Below are positions 21,270 to 21,630 of a stretch of 21,630 nucleotides of DNA, piece by piece. The stretch comes from a virus, in the IMG/VR virus record IMGVR_UViG_3300020185_000293, positions 1 to 21,630 of that record; one strand, written 5' to 3'. The notes beneath the pieces are model-generated. The model was given only the letters and a program-made list of their open reading frames with translations, was not told the origin of the DNA and made no database searches. The position numbers and the translations under genes were made by a program. The stretch's first letter is position 1. Each line of letters opens with the position of its first letter.

Positions 21270-21630
21270 ATGGACCCAATTACTTTATCGCTCATAGGAT
21301 CTACTTTAGGTCAGGGTATATCAGCTTTTGGTCAGCGTAAGGCAGCCAAGGAGCAAGAAGACCGTTACAGCGAACTAGGTGGTGCTGGGGAGGCTGAAGC
21401 CAAAAGGCTCAAGTCTCAAAGAGAAGGCATGTATGGGGTAGGGCCTACTATGCGTAAGTACATGCAGTACGCTATGCAAGACCCTACTGCTGACCTTCAG
21501 AGGCAAGAGGCTCAGAGGCAGTCTGGTACAGCTGTGGAGGCGCTGAAGGCTGGAGGGGCTAGAGCGGTCCTCGGTGGGCTTGGCAAACAGCAACAACAAG
21601 CTGCCAGCACTATGGCTAGTATTGGAGCGG
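21270..21630 (+). CDS. putative internal virion/ejection protein (3' end missing)
   Basis: ATG 21270 opens a frame that runs off the window with 120 codons visible. The product starts MDPITLSLIGSTLGQGISAF, an Ala/Gly-rich hydrophobic stretch, then charged helix-forming sequence (RKAAKEQEDRYSELGG, KRLKSQREGMYG), then Gln/Ala/Arg-rich repeats (LQRQEAQRQSG, LGGLGKQQQQAAS). A glycine-zipper-like N-terminus plus a long Gln/Ala-rich helix is typical of podovirus internal virion proteins that are ejected with the DNA. The gene stands directly after the neck gene, where internal or cargo proteins are often found. Full length and domain content are not visible. Confidence 0.65.
   Translation, partial: MDPITLSLIGSTLGQGISAFGQRKAAKEQEDRYSELGGAGEAEAKRLKSQREGMYGVGPTMRKYMQYAMQDPTADLQRQEAQRQSGTAVEALKAGGARAVLGGLGKQQQQAASTMASIGA

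Noticed and set aside
1-21630. CRISPR array, integrase, insertion sequence or attachment site
   Set aside because: No regularly spaced repeats, transposase, recombinase or direct-repeat flanks were seen; tRNA genes are present but without an integrase or duplicated 3' end.

Overview
The window is 21.6 kb of a tailed phage (or a large prophage-like contig) that most likely infects a member of the Bacteroidota, probably a marine flavobacterium. Three things suggest this. First, six gene starts are preceded by TAnnTTTG, the known Bacteroidota -7 promoter box. Second, strong Shine-Dalgarno sequences are absent before nearly all genes. Third, the proteins (TerL, portal, the large neck protein and a set of small Lys-rich marine-phage proteins) resemble those of podoviruses of Bacteroidota, including the crAss-like phages. 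No integrase, lysin or replication gene is present, and no tape-measure gene is seen, so a short tail is likely. Family assignments come from recognising patterns by eye, not from a database search.

Layout: 1-1632 is the 3' end of an adhesin or tail-fibre gene with two LamG/arabinofuranosidase-like repeats. 1672-2448 holds a small membrane protein and, convergent with it, the only minus-strand gene, a winged-helix regulator. 2468-4478 is a tightly overlapping cassette of small genes: two unknowns, a tandem-domain GroES-like co-chaperonin, a possible small terminase subunit, a possible 53-aa overlapping ORF, a MazG-like pyrophosphohydrolase and a basic HNH-remnant-like protein. 4518-5190 is an island of tRNA-Ile(TAT), two lipoproteins and tRNA-Arg(TCT).

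5205-13940 is the packaging and head module: a CxCG zinc-ribbon-like protein, TerL with a lambda-type Walker A, the portal, six small genes, scaffold and major capsid protein. 14005-15223 holds a decoration-like protein and an AT-hook-bearing protein, separated and bounded by three hairpins. 15289-21256 encodes two connector/ring-type proteins and a 1474-aa neck protein resembling the crAss-like muzzle or stabilization protein. From 21270 a putative internal or ejection protein runs off the window.

The head and neck genes form a late morphogenesis programme cut into sub-operons by the TAnnTTTG boxes and hairpins. The co-chaperonin probably helps fold the capsid or other phage proteins with host GroEL. 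The tRNAs supply two A-ending codons, ATA and AGA. The most notable signals are the fixed TAnnTTTG-N4-ATG start architecture (probably leaderless promoters), the double GroES, the paired hairpins around the gene after the capsid gene, and the base-composition mosaic inside the neck gene.
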